Of a DNA stretch of 64,000 bases, positions 8,928 to 18,155 are shown one piece after another. A program made the position numbers and the translations under genes. A model generated the notes under the pieces. That model was not told the origin of the DNA and ran no database searches. It worked only from the letters and a program-made list of their open reading frames with translations. Source of the stretch: Myxococcales bacterium (GTDB lineage: Bacteria; Myxococcota_C; UBA6777); contig JACKEL010000009.1 of NCBI GenBank assembly GCA_020632975.1, positions 197,805 to 261,804 of the forward strand. The letters are read 5' to 3'. Position 1 is the stretch's first letter. Each line of letters starts with the position of its first letter.

Positions 8928-10132
8928 GGCTTTGTACAATCGAAGCTCTCAAAAGTCGCAGCGGCGCCAAAGGCGATGGTTGTAGCACCTCCAGGGATAA
9001 AGACTTGGTTCCCCAGTGTCACAGCCGCCGTCCCATGGCGAGGTGTTTTCATGGGGGGCAAAGAAAACCATGCCCCAAGAGCAGGATCGTACACCTCGAT
9101 CTGATCGAAGACTTGGGACGTGGCATTTGGATTTCCTTCTCCGCCAAAGATGTACAAACGCCCTGCACACACCGCAGCAGCCGTCCCACCGCGAGAAGTG
9201 GGCATATCAGGCAAATCAACCCAACGCCCCACGCTTGGATCAAAAGAGGAAAAGCTCGCATTATGCGAAGAGATCTGCGTATCGCGACCGCCTGCCAAAT
9301 AAAAGATCCCGCCCACAACCCCAACGGCCATATGATCGCGGACTTGCGTAAGGCTCGGTAGATCGGCCCAAGTCTTCGTCGTGGGGTCGTACACAGAAAA
9401 GTCAGCCACCGCTTTGAAACCACGGAATCCGCCCGCCACGTAGATCTTTCCATCGATCACCCCAACGCCCGAAGCACCGCGCGCTTTTCCTTGTGGCATG
9501 GTGCCATCGGGGGTCCACGTATCTTTCGCTGGGTCGTAAACATAGATCCCATCGGTCTCTAGGAAACTCTGCAACAAAGCGCCCAAGACATAGATCTTGT
9601 CCCCCACCACAGCCGCATTCACATGATGCATCGCAAAAGGCAGTTTTGCCCCAACGGACCAAGCCTTTTGTTGTGTATCGTAGATGTGGACGCTATCGAC
9701 CGTGCGTTTCTTTTCATCGATCCCACCGAGGATATAGATCTTTTGCCCCAAAGACACCACCGCGACTTCTTGCAAGGGACCAAAAGGCAGATCGGGCAAG
9801 GAAGTCCACGTCCCATCAGAGGGTTTGGTACCATCTGGAGTAGCCTCAACGCTCGTCTCGACGGGTGTTTCTGGACTGGGTTCTTTTTCTATGGGAGAGC
9901 CATCGCTAGCATCCAAAGAAAGCTCTGAAGAAGCGGGTTCATCAGGGATTTGTGCTTCGCTGGAAGCATCAAGGATCTGCTCACTCGCCTTTTCATTTCC
10001 AACTTGTGGCTCTTGGGTACGTTCGACACTCGACTCTGTGGGTGGTTTCGTTCCCTCGCATCCGACGCCTATGATCACCCAAAAAACAAAGAAAAATCCC
10101 CATACGACATTTCCATCTTTTGTAAATCTCAT
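8924..10132 (-). CDS. Kelch-repeat lipoprotein
   Basis: A 402-residue lipoprotein. The leader ends in the lipobox VIIGVGC, followed by a ~90-residue Ser/Glu/Pro-rich linker and then about six Kelch blades, each with a GG pair and a downstream Tyr/Trp (for example KIYILGGIDEKKRTVDS, IYVAGGFRGF, FYLAGGRDTQ, LYIFGGEGNP). Together they should fold into a beta-propeller exposed on the envelope surface or in the periplasm. The start at 10132 is set by GAGGGCAAG upstream. Ligand and role are unknown; secreted Kelch proteins of this build are common in Myxococcota. Confidence 0.85.
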   Translation of the reverse strand: MRFTKDGNVVWGFFFVFWVIIGVGCEGTKPPTESSVERTQEPQVGNEKASEQILDASSEAQIPDEPASSELSLDASDGSPIEKEPSPETPVETSVEATPDGTKPSDGTWTSLPDLPFGPLQEVAVVSLGQKIYILGGIDEKKRTVDSVHIYDTQQKAWSVGAKLPFAMHHVNAAVVGDKIYVLGALLQSFLETDGIYVYDPAKDTWTPDGTMPQGKARGASGVGVIDGKIYVAGGFRGFKAVADFSVYDPTTKTWADLPSLTQVRDHMAVGVVGGIFYLAGGRDTQISSHNASFSSFDPSVGRWVDLPDMPTSRGGTAAAVCAGRLYIFGGEGNPNATSQVFDQIEVYDPALGAWFSLPPMKTPRHGTAAVTLGNQVFIPGGATTIAFGAAATFESFDCTKP

Positions 10133-10276
10133 CTTATCTTGCCCTCTGCTCTTTTTGCGGTGGATGCCCTGGGGCATCTCTGGCGTGCCTCCCTATCCCT
10201 CTTGGCGCGGCCATCTCAGTCAGGTAGAGTGATCGCTTTCTCTGGCCCTCGCAACCCCCAAGCGAAAGAAGGCACG

Positions 10277-11545
10277 ATGTACCCTCGCCCCCAGCCTCTC
10301 TCCCCCAACAAAACAGATCATCTCCTTGTGATCCTCAGCGATATCGAGATGGGGGCGGGTGGTTTCACAGATGACTTCCCCCATACAGACTTTCTTGCCG
10401 AGCTGATCGACGAATACAGCGAAGATTACAGCAACAATCCCGTCAGCCTTATCTTTAATGGAGATACTTTCGATTATCTCAAAGTCAGCATCGACGGCCT
10501 TTATCCGCATGCTGTCGATGAAGCCGTTGCGCTTGCCAAGACAGAACGGATCGTCGCCACCCACGATGTGTTCTTTGCAGCACTCTCACGTTTTTTGCAG
10601 CGCGATCCGCAAAAAAGAGACATCTATTTCTTGTTGGGAAATCACGATCTTGAGATCGTTTTCCCTGCTGTTCAAGAGATGCTCAAAGACAAGATCGGCG
10701 ATCACCAACGCGTCTTTTTTCCAGGGATATCCTTGCGCATTGGCGACGTACACATCGAGCACGGCAACCAAGAAGACTCGTTGTTTCGCATCGATCCAGA
10801 AAAGCCCTTTGTCGAATACCAAGGCCGCGACATCCTCAACCTTCCTTGGGGCAGCGTCGCTTTGCTCGAAGCCATCTTGCCTTTGCACAATGAGCTGTAC
10901 CACTACGATCGCCTAAAACCTAGAGACACCGTACTTTCCGAGATCCCACAAATGAAGCAACTCCTCACCTCTGTGGCTTGGCGGTATTGGTTGCGCGACT
11001 ATTGGAAGGGTTATTGGCGAGGCACAGACCCTCTCAAAAAGCCGACGTGGGGCATGATCAAAGAGGTCTTTTATCGTTTACGCACCAAGGATACGGAGAT
11101 ATCGATCCGCAAGGCTTATCAAAAGCGCCTGCGTGAAGAAGACGCCCGCGTCATGGTGATCGGGCACGAACACCAACCGCACTGGCAAAGCTTCAACGAC
11201 CGAAAACTCCTTCAGACGGGCTGTTTCCGCAGTGAGTACATGCTGCACTCCAATGGAGAGCACGAATTCATCCATGTTCCGCTGCCCAAGGTATATGCGG
11301 AGGTTTGGATGCGCGAACAAAGCAGCATTCGTTCGCAACTCGTCGAGATCGAAGCCCCAACCCCCTTGGCCGGATTTTTGCCAGACTCGATCTTCTCGAT
11401 TATCCCCACGCTCGAAAGGCTGCTTGGAAACGACGAACACTACGAAGAAGAACAAGCCGAATGGACCGCCCAGGAAGCCCGTGAATCCCTCGACAATCTC
11501 CCTTCTCTTGACGCAACGCTGGAATCCGACAAAAAAAAGAACTAA
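10277..11545 (+). CDS. Calcineurin-like metallophosphoesterase
   Basis: A 422-residue protein with the binuclear-metal phosphoesterase motifs in order: SDIEMG (residue ~20), GDTFD, GNHD and GHEHQPHW. The first motif normally reads D-x-H; here the His is replaced by Glu. There is no signal peptide, so it should act in the cytosol or at the inner face of the membrane. The ~100 residues after GHEH, with an acidic tail, are not a family feature I recognise. AAGAAGG precedes the ATG. It stands just upstream of lolA. A UDP-diacylglucosamine hydrolase-like role is possible but not supported by specific motifs. Confidence 0.8.
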   Translation: MYPRPQPLSPNKTDHLLVILSDIEMGAGGFTDDFPHTDFLAELIDEYSEDYSNNPVSLIFNGDTFDYLKVSIDGLYPHAVDEAVALAKTERIVATHDVFFAALSRFLQRDPQKRDIYFLLGNHDLEIVFPAVQEMLKDKIGDHQRVFFPGISLRIGDVHIEHGNQEDSLFRIDPEKPFVEYQGRDILNLPWGSVALLEAILPLHNELYHYDRLKPRDTVLSEIPQMKQLLTSVAWRYWLRDYWKGYWRGTDPLKKPTWGMIKEVFYRLRTKDTEISIRKAYQKRLREEDARVMVIGHEHQPHWQSFNDRKLLQTGCFRSEYMLHSNGEHEFIHVPLPKVYAEVWMREQSSIRSQLVEIEAPTPLAGFLPDSIFSIIPTLERLLGNDEHYEEEQAEWTAQEARESLDNLPSLDATLESDKKKN

Positions 11546-11641
11546 GTTCCCTCTCGAACATGCGTCAAACTTTTGAAGCTCGTGAATCTTCTGCGTGATG
11601 GACCCGCAATCCTCACCCAGAGACACCAAATGAGGACGATG

Positions 11642-12325
11642 ATGACCCCCCAAAGCCGAACGTTTGGTTTGCTTTTGTTGTTTTTTGTGGCGCTTTTTGC
11701 TCCCTACGGCTCGAATCCAACCTATGCCGCGGATGCCAAGACCCAAAAGGCCATCGAAGGCCTACAGCGCTTTTACAAAGAAATCAAAGACTTTACCGCT
11801 GACTTCAAACAAATCTTCACCCGTACACGCCTCAAGCGCAGCAGCAAAGAGAGTGGACGCTTTTTTTTCCGAAAGCCTGGGATGATGCGTTTCCAATACG
11901 CCAAGCCCGAGCGCAAGGACTTCGTGTACAACGGCAAGACCTTGTGGATGTACAATGCTGACGACGAAGAAGTCAAAGTGCGCAAAAATGTCCAACGCAC
12001 GGAGTTTGGCGTCGCGGTGCAGTTCTTGTGGGGAAGCGGTGATCTCGAAAAAAGCTTCCGCATCCGCAGACGCATGCCTTTTCCCTTTGGAAAACGCGGA
12101 GACATCCGCCTCGAACTCATCCCCAAGAAGCCCCAAAGCCTTTTCAAAAAGCTCTATTTCTCCGTGATCCCAGGTAGCTACCAGATCCGCGAGACCATCT
12201 ACATCGACCCCGCAGGAAACCGCAACCGCTTTATCTTCTCCAATGTCCGCGCCAACCGAGGACTCCCCAAAGCGCTGTTTACCTTCCGCGTCCCCAAAGG
12301 CGTCCAAGTCGTCAACCTCCCTTGA
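11642..12325 (+). CDS. lolA: LolA-like outer-membrane lipoprotein carrier
   Basis: A 227-residue exported protein. LolA shuttles lipoproteins through the periplasm from LolCDE to the outer membrane. After the signal peptide (LLLLFFVALFAPYG, ending near TYAADA) come the typical family segments: FTADFKQIFTRTRLKRSSKESG, FFFRKPGMMRFQYAKPERKDFVYNG, LWMYNADDEEV and the C-terminal LPKALFTFRVPKGVQVV. The ATG at 11642 is chosen for GAGGA 5 nt upstream; ATGs at 11630 and 11639 are alternatives. The gene is directly followed by a thioredoxin-like lipoprotein gene. Its presence fits the many lipoproteins in this window. Confidence 0.88.
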   Translation: MTPQSRTFGLLLLFFVALFAPYGSNPTYAADAKTQKAIEGLQRFYKEIKDFTADFKQIFTRTRLKRSSKESGRFFFRKPGMMRFQYAKPERKDFVYNGKTLWMYNADDEEVKVRKNVQRTEFGVAVQFLWGSGDLEKSFRIRRRMPFPFGKRGDIRLELIPKKPQSLFKKLYFSVIPGSYQIRETIYIDPAGNRNRFIFSNVRANRGLPKALFTFRVPKGVQVVNLP

Positions 12326-12348
12326 GACAACAAACTTGGAGAATACGC

Positions 12349-12921
12349 TTGTATAATCAGCTCTCTTTCTTCCCATCAGCTCGGCTTTTTCGTAGGGCTC
12401 ACCTTGCCCTCGCTTGCCTTGGTCTCACCATGCTCTTTGCATGCACCCACCAAACACGACAAAAGCCCCCGCCCAAACTTTTCCACCAGATCCGTCTGCT
12501 CGATACCAAAAATGCAGACTTCGACTTTTATGATCTGCGCGGAAAAGTCGTCCTCGTCGATGTCTTCGCAAGCCACTGTATGCCGTGTCAGTTTCTGGTC
12601 AGACGTTGGGACAAGCTCGCGCGGAAACACAAGTCCCAAGGACTCCGAGTGGTGGGGATCGCCCTCGAAAAGCAAGTCAAACAGGTCTTGCGACCCTTTC
12701 TTATGGCCCTCGATATCCAATATCCCGTCGTGGTCGCTGACGATAGCCTTTACAAAGGCAACACCATCTTGGGACCCGTCTTGACCGTCCCTCGGCAATA
12801 TCTTGTCGATGGATGCGGCAAGATCCACAAGATCTTCCAAGGCATGGTCAACCCCCAAAAGATCGAACAAGCTGTCCTCGACCTCCTCAAACAACCCCCT
12901 CAATGCCAAAAGACCAAGTGA
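12349..12921 (+). CDS. Thioredoxin/TlpA-like lipoprotein
   Basis: A 190-residue lipoprotein: leader ending LTMLFAC (lipidated Cys ~32), then a TlpA/AhpC-type fold with the redox motif CMPC at residues 77-80 after GKVVLVDVFASH, and the cis-Pro segment LTVPRQYLVD. It should act as an extracytoplasmic thiol-disulfide reductase or peroxidase-like protein. A TTG start at 12349 is preceded by GGAGA at ideal distance; another TTG at 12322 overlaps the lolA stop (TTGA). Either way it is coupled to lolA, which suggests a role in envelope maintenance. Confidence 0.82.
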   Translation: MYNQLSFFPSARLFRRAHLALACLGLTMLFACTHQTRQKPPPKLFHQIRLLDTKNADFDFYDLRGKVVLVDVFASHCMPCQFLVRRWDKLARKHKSQGLRVVGIALEKQVKQVLRPFLMALDIQYPVVVADDSLYKGNTILGPVLTVPRQYLVDGCGKIHKIFQGMVNPQKIEQAVLDLLKQPPQCQKTK

Positions 12922-13343
12922 GCCCCGCCCCAAACCTGCCCTCCACCCTTGGAGTAAGACTGCTCCAAACTGTGACAACTTTGCACTCGACACACGCTAA
13001 ACCAAAAAAACATACAAAAACAAACAGATAGAATCACTCCCTTTCTCCAAAGGAAAGAAAGTGTGGCTTGTCTCCTGTATGGTATCCGCGAATCACATCC
13101 TTGCCTTTTTCCCGAAAATCAAGTAAGCCTCATAGTTTAGAGAAGACGGCAAGGCTTTTGCACAGAGGTAAAGCGCCTCACAACATGGCGCCTTTTTGAC
13201 ATCATGCTGCGCCAAATCAAAACATTGCACCTTAGAAACGCACGGACGCGTCACAAAAAATAAAAAGCACGGTGCTCCCGAACGCTTCTCACTTCTCAAG
13301 TGCGCGTGGAGCAGCCTCACTTCCTAACCAAAGGAGAGTTACG
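12922..13343. other. Non-coding region, 422 nt
   Basis: No convincing gene. It holds a probable terminator (13173-13197) and, overlapping its T-run, a consensus TTGACA at 13196-13201 that could be the -35 box of the next lipoprotein gene, although no good -10 box is seen 17 nt downstream. The ribosome binding site of the next gene, AAGGAGAG, is at 13331-13338. Confidence 0.5.
13173..13197 (+). terminator. Rho-independent terminator, probable
   Basis: GCGCC (13173-13177) pairs with GGCGC (13187-13191) around a 9-nt loop and is followed by CTTTTT. The stem is short, but the position fits the end of the lolA-thioredoxin transcript. Confidence 0.5.
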
Positions 13344-14315
13344 ATGCGTGGACTTCGTTGGATGAATGCTACTCTTGCTGTGTGTGCTTTGTGGGTCCTT
13401 GGAGCTTGTGGTCAGGCTCCCCCTCCTCTTGAGCAAGTCGAATCCGACCTCAACAGCCCCTCAGGAACCGTGAGTGGCCCGATGATCAGCGCAAGCTACA
13501 ATGGTTACTTGAAAGGCCAAGTGGCCCTCAAACTCGACGCTTTGAGCAAATATGGCCAACTTCCTCAATTCCTTGAAGTCGAAGATGGCCAAGCCCCCAA
13601 AGTGGCGTCTATGCAAGAATACCTGACCCGTTCAGGTATCCCCGCCGCGGCTGTCAAAGCCATGATGCCTTACCTCCCCGTCAACAATGACTACTCTCTC
13701 CGTAAGATCAGCAAAAACGGTGAGTTGGGAACCATCTCCCAACCACAGCTCACCATCGGCTGTTACAGCGGTGACGTCATTGGTTTCGCAAACATCGCAA
13801 ACGGAAAAGGCAGCGCAGAGTTGTCCATCGACTTGGGCTGTCTGAAAGAAGGTTCGGGACGCGTTGTGCTTCGCTTTGTTGCTGAAGGCAGCAGCGCGGG
13901 CGGAAAAGTGCGCTTTGAAGTCTTCCTTCAAAACGTATGTGACACAGCTGGAAACTGCGTTGATGGCGGCATGATCTACAACGCAATGGTTGGCAGCGGC
14001 GCAGCAGACATGTTGATGTCGATGTACTTCAAAGCCAAGACCGCAGAAGGCGAGACCGCAGAAGTCAAGCAAGGTATGCGCATCTCCGCAGACGCTTCCA
14101 AGCGTGCAGGCAAGCTCGAAGTCCTCACTTACGCTCGCGATGTCGATGGCAAAGAATACAGCATCGTCATGGGTCTCCAAGCACAAGGCGACCTCGCAAG
14201 CTTCACCATCCGCGGTAACAACGGCGAGTTCTCCTGTTCGACCAGCGATGCTGGCAAAACAGGTTCTTGTACCGCAACCAACGGCGCTGACAGCGTCACT
14301 TGGACCCGTAACTAA
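13344..14315 (+). CDS. Hypothetical lipoprotein
   Basis: A 323-residue lipoprotein. The leader MRGLRWMNATLAVCALWVLG ends in the lipobox GAC, and AAGGAGAG lies 5 nt before the ATG. The mature part is Gly/Ser/Ala-rich with alternating hydrophobic residues, suggesting a beta-rich fold, and contains four or more cysteines that could pair (for example VCDTAGNCVDGG and FSCSTSDAGKTGSC). Codon use is highly regular, as in well expressed genes. No family is recognised. Confidence 0.8.
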   Translation: MRGLRWMNATLAVCALWVLGACGQAPPPLEQVESDLNSPSGTVSGPMISASYNGYLKGQVALKLDALSKYGQLPQFLEVEDGQAPKVASMQEYLTRSGIPAAAVKAMMPYLPVNNDYSLRKISKNGELGTISQPQLTIGCYSGDVIGFANIANGKGSAELSIDLGCLKEGSGRVVLRFVAEGSSAGGKVRFEVFLQNVCDTAGNCVDGGMIYNAMVGSGAADMLMSMYFKAKTAEGETAEVKQGMRISADASKRAGKLEVLTYARDVDGKEYSIVMGLQAQGDLASFTIRGNNGEFSCSTSDAGKTGSCTATNGADSVTWTRN

Positions 14316-14420
14316 TCCTTCCCCATCCCCCCCACATCCCCCTTCTATCCGATACTTTCCGACCTTCCTTTGACAGTCCCACTCTTTTCAACAATCCCCC
14401 ATCACAGACCGAGGCCCACG

Positions 14421-14933
14421 ATGAAGATCGACTGGCTTTCTTCAACATTGATCCGTCCGCCTGCAAGACTGGGACTTTGCGCGATCCCAGGAAGGACAGG
14501 CAGCCCTCACGCAACACTCTTGGATTTGGACGCACTTGTCTTTCAGGGCGTGACCCATGTGATCGCCTTTGTAGAACCCAAAGAGTTCGCAAAGATGAAC
14601 CCTCCAGAGTCGCCAGAGGACCGAAAACAAGCGCTTGCCCAGCGAGGTATCGACTTTTTTTATCAGCCTATCCCCGACCAAACGGCCCCAACATTACGCC
14701 AAACCCGAGAAGTCCTCGAATACATCGAACATGCTCTTCGACGTGACGCAAGCCTTGTTCTGCACTGCTGGGCGGGCTTGGGACGTGCAGGGACCTTTGC
14801 AGCAAGTTATCTCATCTCTCAAGGGTACGGTGCAGAAGAAGCCATCGATCTCATCCGATGGACGCGGCCTTTCTCGATCCAGTCCCCTGAGCAAGAACAA
14901 TTCCTTCGTGATTACGCAGCCACACGCATTTGA
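14421..14933 (+). CDS. Protein tyrosine / dual-specificity phosphatase
   Basis: A 170-residue cytosolic phosphatase with the Cys-based signature HCWAGLGRAGT at 115-125 (nucleophile C116, phosphate-binding R122), matching HC-x5-R(S/T). The general acid is probably the Asp in PIPDQTAP near residue 86, and an upstream VIAFVEPKEF segment matches the CDKN3/DUSP-like branch. GAGG stands 6 nt before the ATG. The membrane Ser/Thr kinase encoded nearby on the other strand makes a phospho-signalling role plausible, but a partner is not shown. Confidence 0.85.
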   Translation: MKIDWLSSTLIRPPARLGLCAIPGRTGSPHATLLDLDALVFQGVTHVIAFVEPKEFAKMNPPESPEDRKQALAQRGIDFFYQPIPDQTAPTLRQTREVLEYIEHALRRDASLVLHCWAGLGRAGTFAASYLISQGYGAEEAIDLIRWTRPFSIQSPEQEQFLRDYAATRI

Positions 14934-15036
14934 AGCCCATCACATCGGGCGAAAAGACATCCCCTTCTCCCTCCAACCTAGCCCCACCCAACAACTTGGC
15001 CCCACCCATAAGACAAAGTCGCATCCAAACAAGCGA

Positions 15037-15933
15037 CTACCAGCGGCTTTTGCTTGAATGGCTGTGGAGCCCAGGTCTTGTCTCCATCCAAGGTACATAA
15101 AAAGCTTTTTCGCGGCGCATCTTTGCTGCCGAAAACGAGCAATAACGGGAAACAGAGACAACACGTTGGGCATAGCTTTTTGAAGACCCCCGTCGTGGGG
15201 GCCAGTTCATCGCCATGCAACCGATAAAAACGGGCACAGTGTTGTTGTAAGAGACCGACCCCGCGATCAAACGACGGTGGCTGTAGCCCAAGGTGTGCAA
15301 GGTCTCGTGGAGAATGGTCTTGGCAAGGATGCGCACCCCCAAACGACCGCGGCGATGTTGCTCTGTGAGATAAGACTTGCTGATAAACAAGATCCGCACA
15401 TTCAAGGGAGCAAATGCGTTTGTATGTTCGTCAAGCCCGTTGGTTTGGCAAGGAAAGTTCGCTTTACGGTGAAAGGTGTTTGCGATGATCTTGGTGCGTT
15501 TGTACAACAACTTGCGCACCAAGGTGCGACTTCTTCCCTTCATCATCTGCCAGTCGCGCTTTTGCAAGACCAACAAACGAAAGAACGGATCGCGCAAAAC
15601 GCGATGAAGGTGTTTGACTGCCTTGCGAAAGACTTCTGCATGGAGTCCATAAAACCCGACAACATGGCACTTTTTCTGATGAAAGTAGTAGATCTTATAC
15701 TTCCGCTCTTTGGTGCCTGCGTTGCGGATACTGTCGAAAGAAAACCATAGCGCACCTGCTTTTCCGCCATAGCACTCTTTGCCTTTGCAAGCGTGCGCCT
15801 CTCTCGTATGACCCAACACTCCACACATCAAAAGGAGGAGTAAGGCCATCCTGAAACTGCCTGACAAGAGGCTTATCTTATGATCGCGCGCATCGCGCAA
15901 CGCCCCTTGTTCGGCTTTCTTCGCTGCGTTCAA
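15037..15933 (-). CDS. Secreted metzincin-like zinc metalloprotease
   Basis: About 298 residues. It carries the full metzincin signature HETLHTLGYSH (209-219: three zinc His and catalytic Glu) and, about 20 residues on, CMAM (239-242), which fits the Met-turn. The signal sequence is FRMALLLLLMCGVLGHTREAHA, followed by CKGKEC, so the enzyme should be exported. The start is probably the TTG at 15933: AGGAGG sits just upstream inside the end of the kinase gene, and TTG overlaps the kinase stop (TTGA). A later ATG at 15849 lacks a ribosome binding site. The closest known layout is archaemetzincin-like, but the rest of the protein is not recognised. Confidence 0.78.
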   Translation of the reverse strand: MNAAKKAEQGALRDARDHKISLLSGSFRMALLLLLMCGVLGHTREAHACKGKECYGGKAGALWFSFDSIRNAGTKERKYKIYYFHQKKCHVVGFYGLHAEVFRKAVKHLHRVLRDPFFRLLVLQKRDWQMMKGRSRTLVRKLLYKRTKIIANTFHRKANFPCQTNGLDEHTNAFAPLNVRILFISKSYLTEQHRRGRLGVRILAKTILHETLHTLGYSHRRLIAGSVSYNNTVPVFIGCMAMNWPPRRGSSKSYAQRVVSVSRYCSFSAAKMRREKAFYVPWMETRPGLHSHSSKSRW

Positions 15934-18101
15934 GATCTCCCTCCTTTTGCTTCTTGAAGCCTTTCCTTCGCACGTCGCAAAGACCACTCGCGAAAAAAGA
16001 CGACACTTCCACCATACCAAATCACAGACAAAGAGATCCCTTGTAGCGGGACCAACAACGAAGGCCAAAACATACACACAAAACCACTCACCAAACAGAT
16101 GAGTGTCGGCCAGAGCAGCCATTTGGCCGCAAAGATCGCAGGGAGCCCAAAAAGCGTCGCAAACAAGAAAAACTCGCCGTGGACACTCTTGTCGATGGGG
16201 ATCTGCGCCCACATCGAAAAAATACGATACCCCAACAAACACGAGGTCCCGATGACCATGGAAGCCACGAACTGACGCGACGCTGCATTTGTGAGAAGTT
16301 TCTTGCGTCTCACCCCAAAGATAAACAACGAACAGATGGAGAAAACCACCAAAGCCACGATAGAGTCCCGATGGCTTGGAAGAGTCCCCTTGGTGTAATA
16401 AGAAAAACTCACAGCAACCGACACGATCGTCGAAAGCGTGGCCATCGACATAAAAAACCACATCTTGGCGCGAGGAGAGTGATAAAAGTCCAGATCTTCG
16501 GAGAGGTATCGCAGCTTCTCTTGTTCTTCTTTTTCGAGGGCGATCTGCTGTTGCAATCGCGCAAGCTTTTCCTGTAGGTCTTCTACAGGGGAAGGCAACT
16601 CTTCGAGCAGGTCTTGGGCTTGGCGAGCATCTTGTCGTTCCAAGGCACGCTCTATCATGCGATGCAAACAACGCTCTAGCCCTGCTTTTGCGCGCGTATT
16701 TTCCGACCAGTCCCGCAAAGCCAACGAAAATCCAAAGCGACACTCTGTAAACAAACGTACCACGTCTCGGGTCGCTCCCCCTAGAGTCTCGGAGTTTTCC
16801 GCTTGTTCTTTTGAGATCGCTTTGTCGAGTTCTTCCAAAAGCAGCCAAGCTTGTTCGCAGATCTTGTTGGCTTCGCGACGACGAAGGAACTCCTTCAAAG
16901 CGAAGCGCAAAGCTTGTGCATTGGGGAAACGCTGGGCAGGATCGATCGACAACGCTCGAAGACAGATCTCCACAAGCCCCGTAGGTATCGTCGTGGGAAA
17001 AGACTTTTCCTCCAAAAAGATCGAGAAGAGGATGTCTTGCATATTTTGGCCGCGATGAGGAGGTCTCCCGATAAGGATCTCATACAAAGTCGCACCCAAA
17101 AGATAGACATCTGTGCGTTCATCAATGTACTTGATATCGCCCAACAACATCTCAGGTGCTATGTAGGCCAAGGTCCCCACCAAGGCTTGTCCTTTGGTTT
17201 GTTGGGCTTCTGGGGAGAGGACATTCATGGCTTTGGACTCTTCCAAAAGCTCTGTCGCGATCCCCCAGTCCAACAAACAAACCTCACCAAAAGCCCCTAT
17301 CATCACGTTGGCGGGCTTGATATCGCGGTGGACGATCCCTTGGCTATGCGCAAAAGACAACGCATTGCATAACTCTGTCAGGATCTCCAAATGGTACTCC
17401 AAGGGCTCCCCACCCTCCTGTAACTTGCGGTACCAAAAAGGATGCTTTGGTTCGTGTAGAAGGGTTTGCCAACTTTCCCCATCCACGCGCTTCATCACGA
17501 GGCTAAGCGCGCCTTCTTCGTCGCATCCTAAGGTATGCACAGGAACGATATTGGGGTGCTCCAAAGAGCCCGTAATTTGGGCTTCTTTTAACAACAAGGC
17601 ACGAGAGATATCGTTGTTTTGTGAATGGATCTTTTGTCGTTTGATCGCAACACGGCGCTGAAGTCCCCGCTGTACGGCTTCTTGCACCACCCCCATCCCA
17701 CCTTCTCCCAAGGTATGCAGGATCTCAAACTCTTCCCCAACCCAAGTATCCGTAAGAGACAAGCCTTTGCGCAAAAATCGAAAGTTGGGCAAAGAGGCGG
17801 AGCTTGGTTGAGGGAGTTTTTGTGATAGGTCGATGGGGTGGATGTCTGAGGAGTTTCGCGCTTGAGAAGGCGTAGAGGACGTATGTTCAGAAGCAGAAGA
17901 ATGGATCGTGGTTGTCCAAAGTGCTTCGCCCGTGCCTTGTTGGGTCCATCGTTCATAATTGATGGTATCGCCCAAGGATTCTTGTACAGAAACACTAGGC
18001 CAGCACACGACTTGCGTAAGTGCGGTGATGAGCGGGTGCGGGGTAGATTGTTCAGAGAGTTCCATATCGCTCGCCTTTGCCAGAAGATCAAACATCTCCA
18101 A
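15930..18101 (-). CDS. Membrane serine/threonine protein kinase (Hanks-type)
   Basis: A 723-residue kinase. A Ser/Thr-rich N-terminus (1-120) precedes the catalytic domain: GEGGMG (132-137), VAIK (Lys154), HRDIKPANV (258-266), DWG in place of DFG (278-280), and GTLAYIAPE (309-317). It is followed by a coiled coil (QQIALEKEEQEKLRYL) and about five hydrophobic helices at the C-terminus, so the catalytic domain lies in the cytosol and the sensor may be within the membrane. DWG is common in bacterial Pkn2-type kinases. The start may be TTG at 18101 or ATG at 18095 or 18065. It is translationally coupled to the metzincin-like gene downstream. Confidence 0.9.
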   Translation of the reverse strand: MEMFDLLAKASDMELSEQSTPHPLITALTQVVCWPSVSVQESLGDTINYERWTQQGTGEALWTTTIHSSASEHTSSTPSQARNSSDIHPIDLSQKLPQPSSASLPNFRFLRKGLSLTDTWVGEEFEILHTLGEGGMGVVQEAVQRGLQRRVAIKRQKIHSQNNDISRALLLKEAQITGSLEHPNIVPVHTLGCDEEGALSLVMKRVDGESWQTLLHEPKHPFWYRKLQEGGEPLEYHLEILTELCNALSFAHSQGIVHRDIKPANVMIGAFGEVCLLDWGIATELLEESKAMNVLSPEAQQTKGQALVGTLAYIAPEMLLGDIKYIDERTDVYLLGATLYEILIGRPPHRGQNMQDILFSIFLEEKSFPTTIPTGLVEICLRALSIDPAQRFPNAQALRFALKEFLRRREANKICEQAWLLLEELDKAISKEQAENSETLGGATRDVVRLFTECRFGFSLALRDWSENTRAKAGLERCLHRMIERALERQDARQAQDLLEELPSPVEDLQEKLARLQQQIALEKEEQEKLRYLSEDLDFYHSPRAKMWFFMSMATLSTIVSVAVSFSYYTKGTLPSHRDSIVALVVFSICSLFIFGVRRKKLLTNAASRQFVASMVIGTSCLLGYRIFSMWAQIPIDKSVHGEFFLFATLFGLPAIFAAKWLLWPTLICLVSGFVCMFWPSLLVPLQGISLSVIWYGGSVVFFREWSLRRAKERLQEAKGGRS

Positions 18102-18155
18102 GAGTTGAAGACTCCGACCTTAGCACAAAGATAGAGCGATGGCGAGAGCGACATC

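Noticed and set aside
15934..16848. N-terminal extension of the metzincin-like protein over the kinase gene
   Set aside because: The frame is open but antilogous to the kinase coding frame, with compositional noise and no domain; the coupled TTG at 15933 explains the gene.
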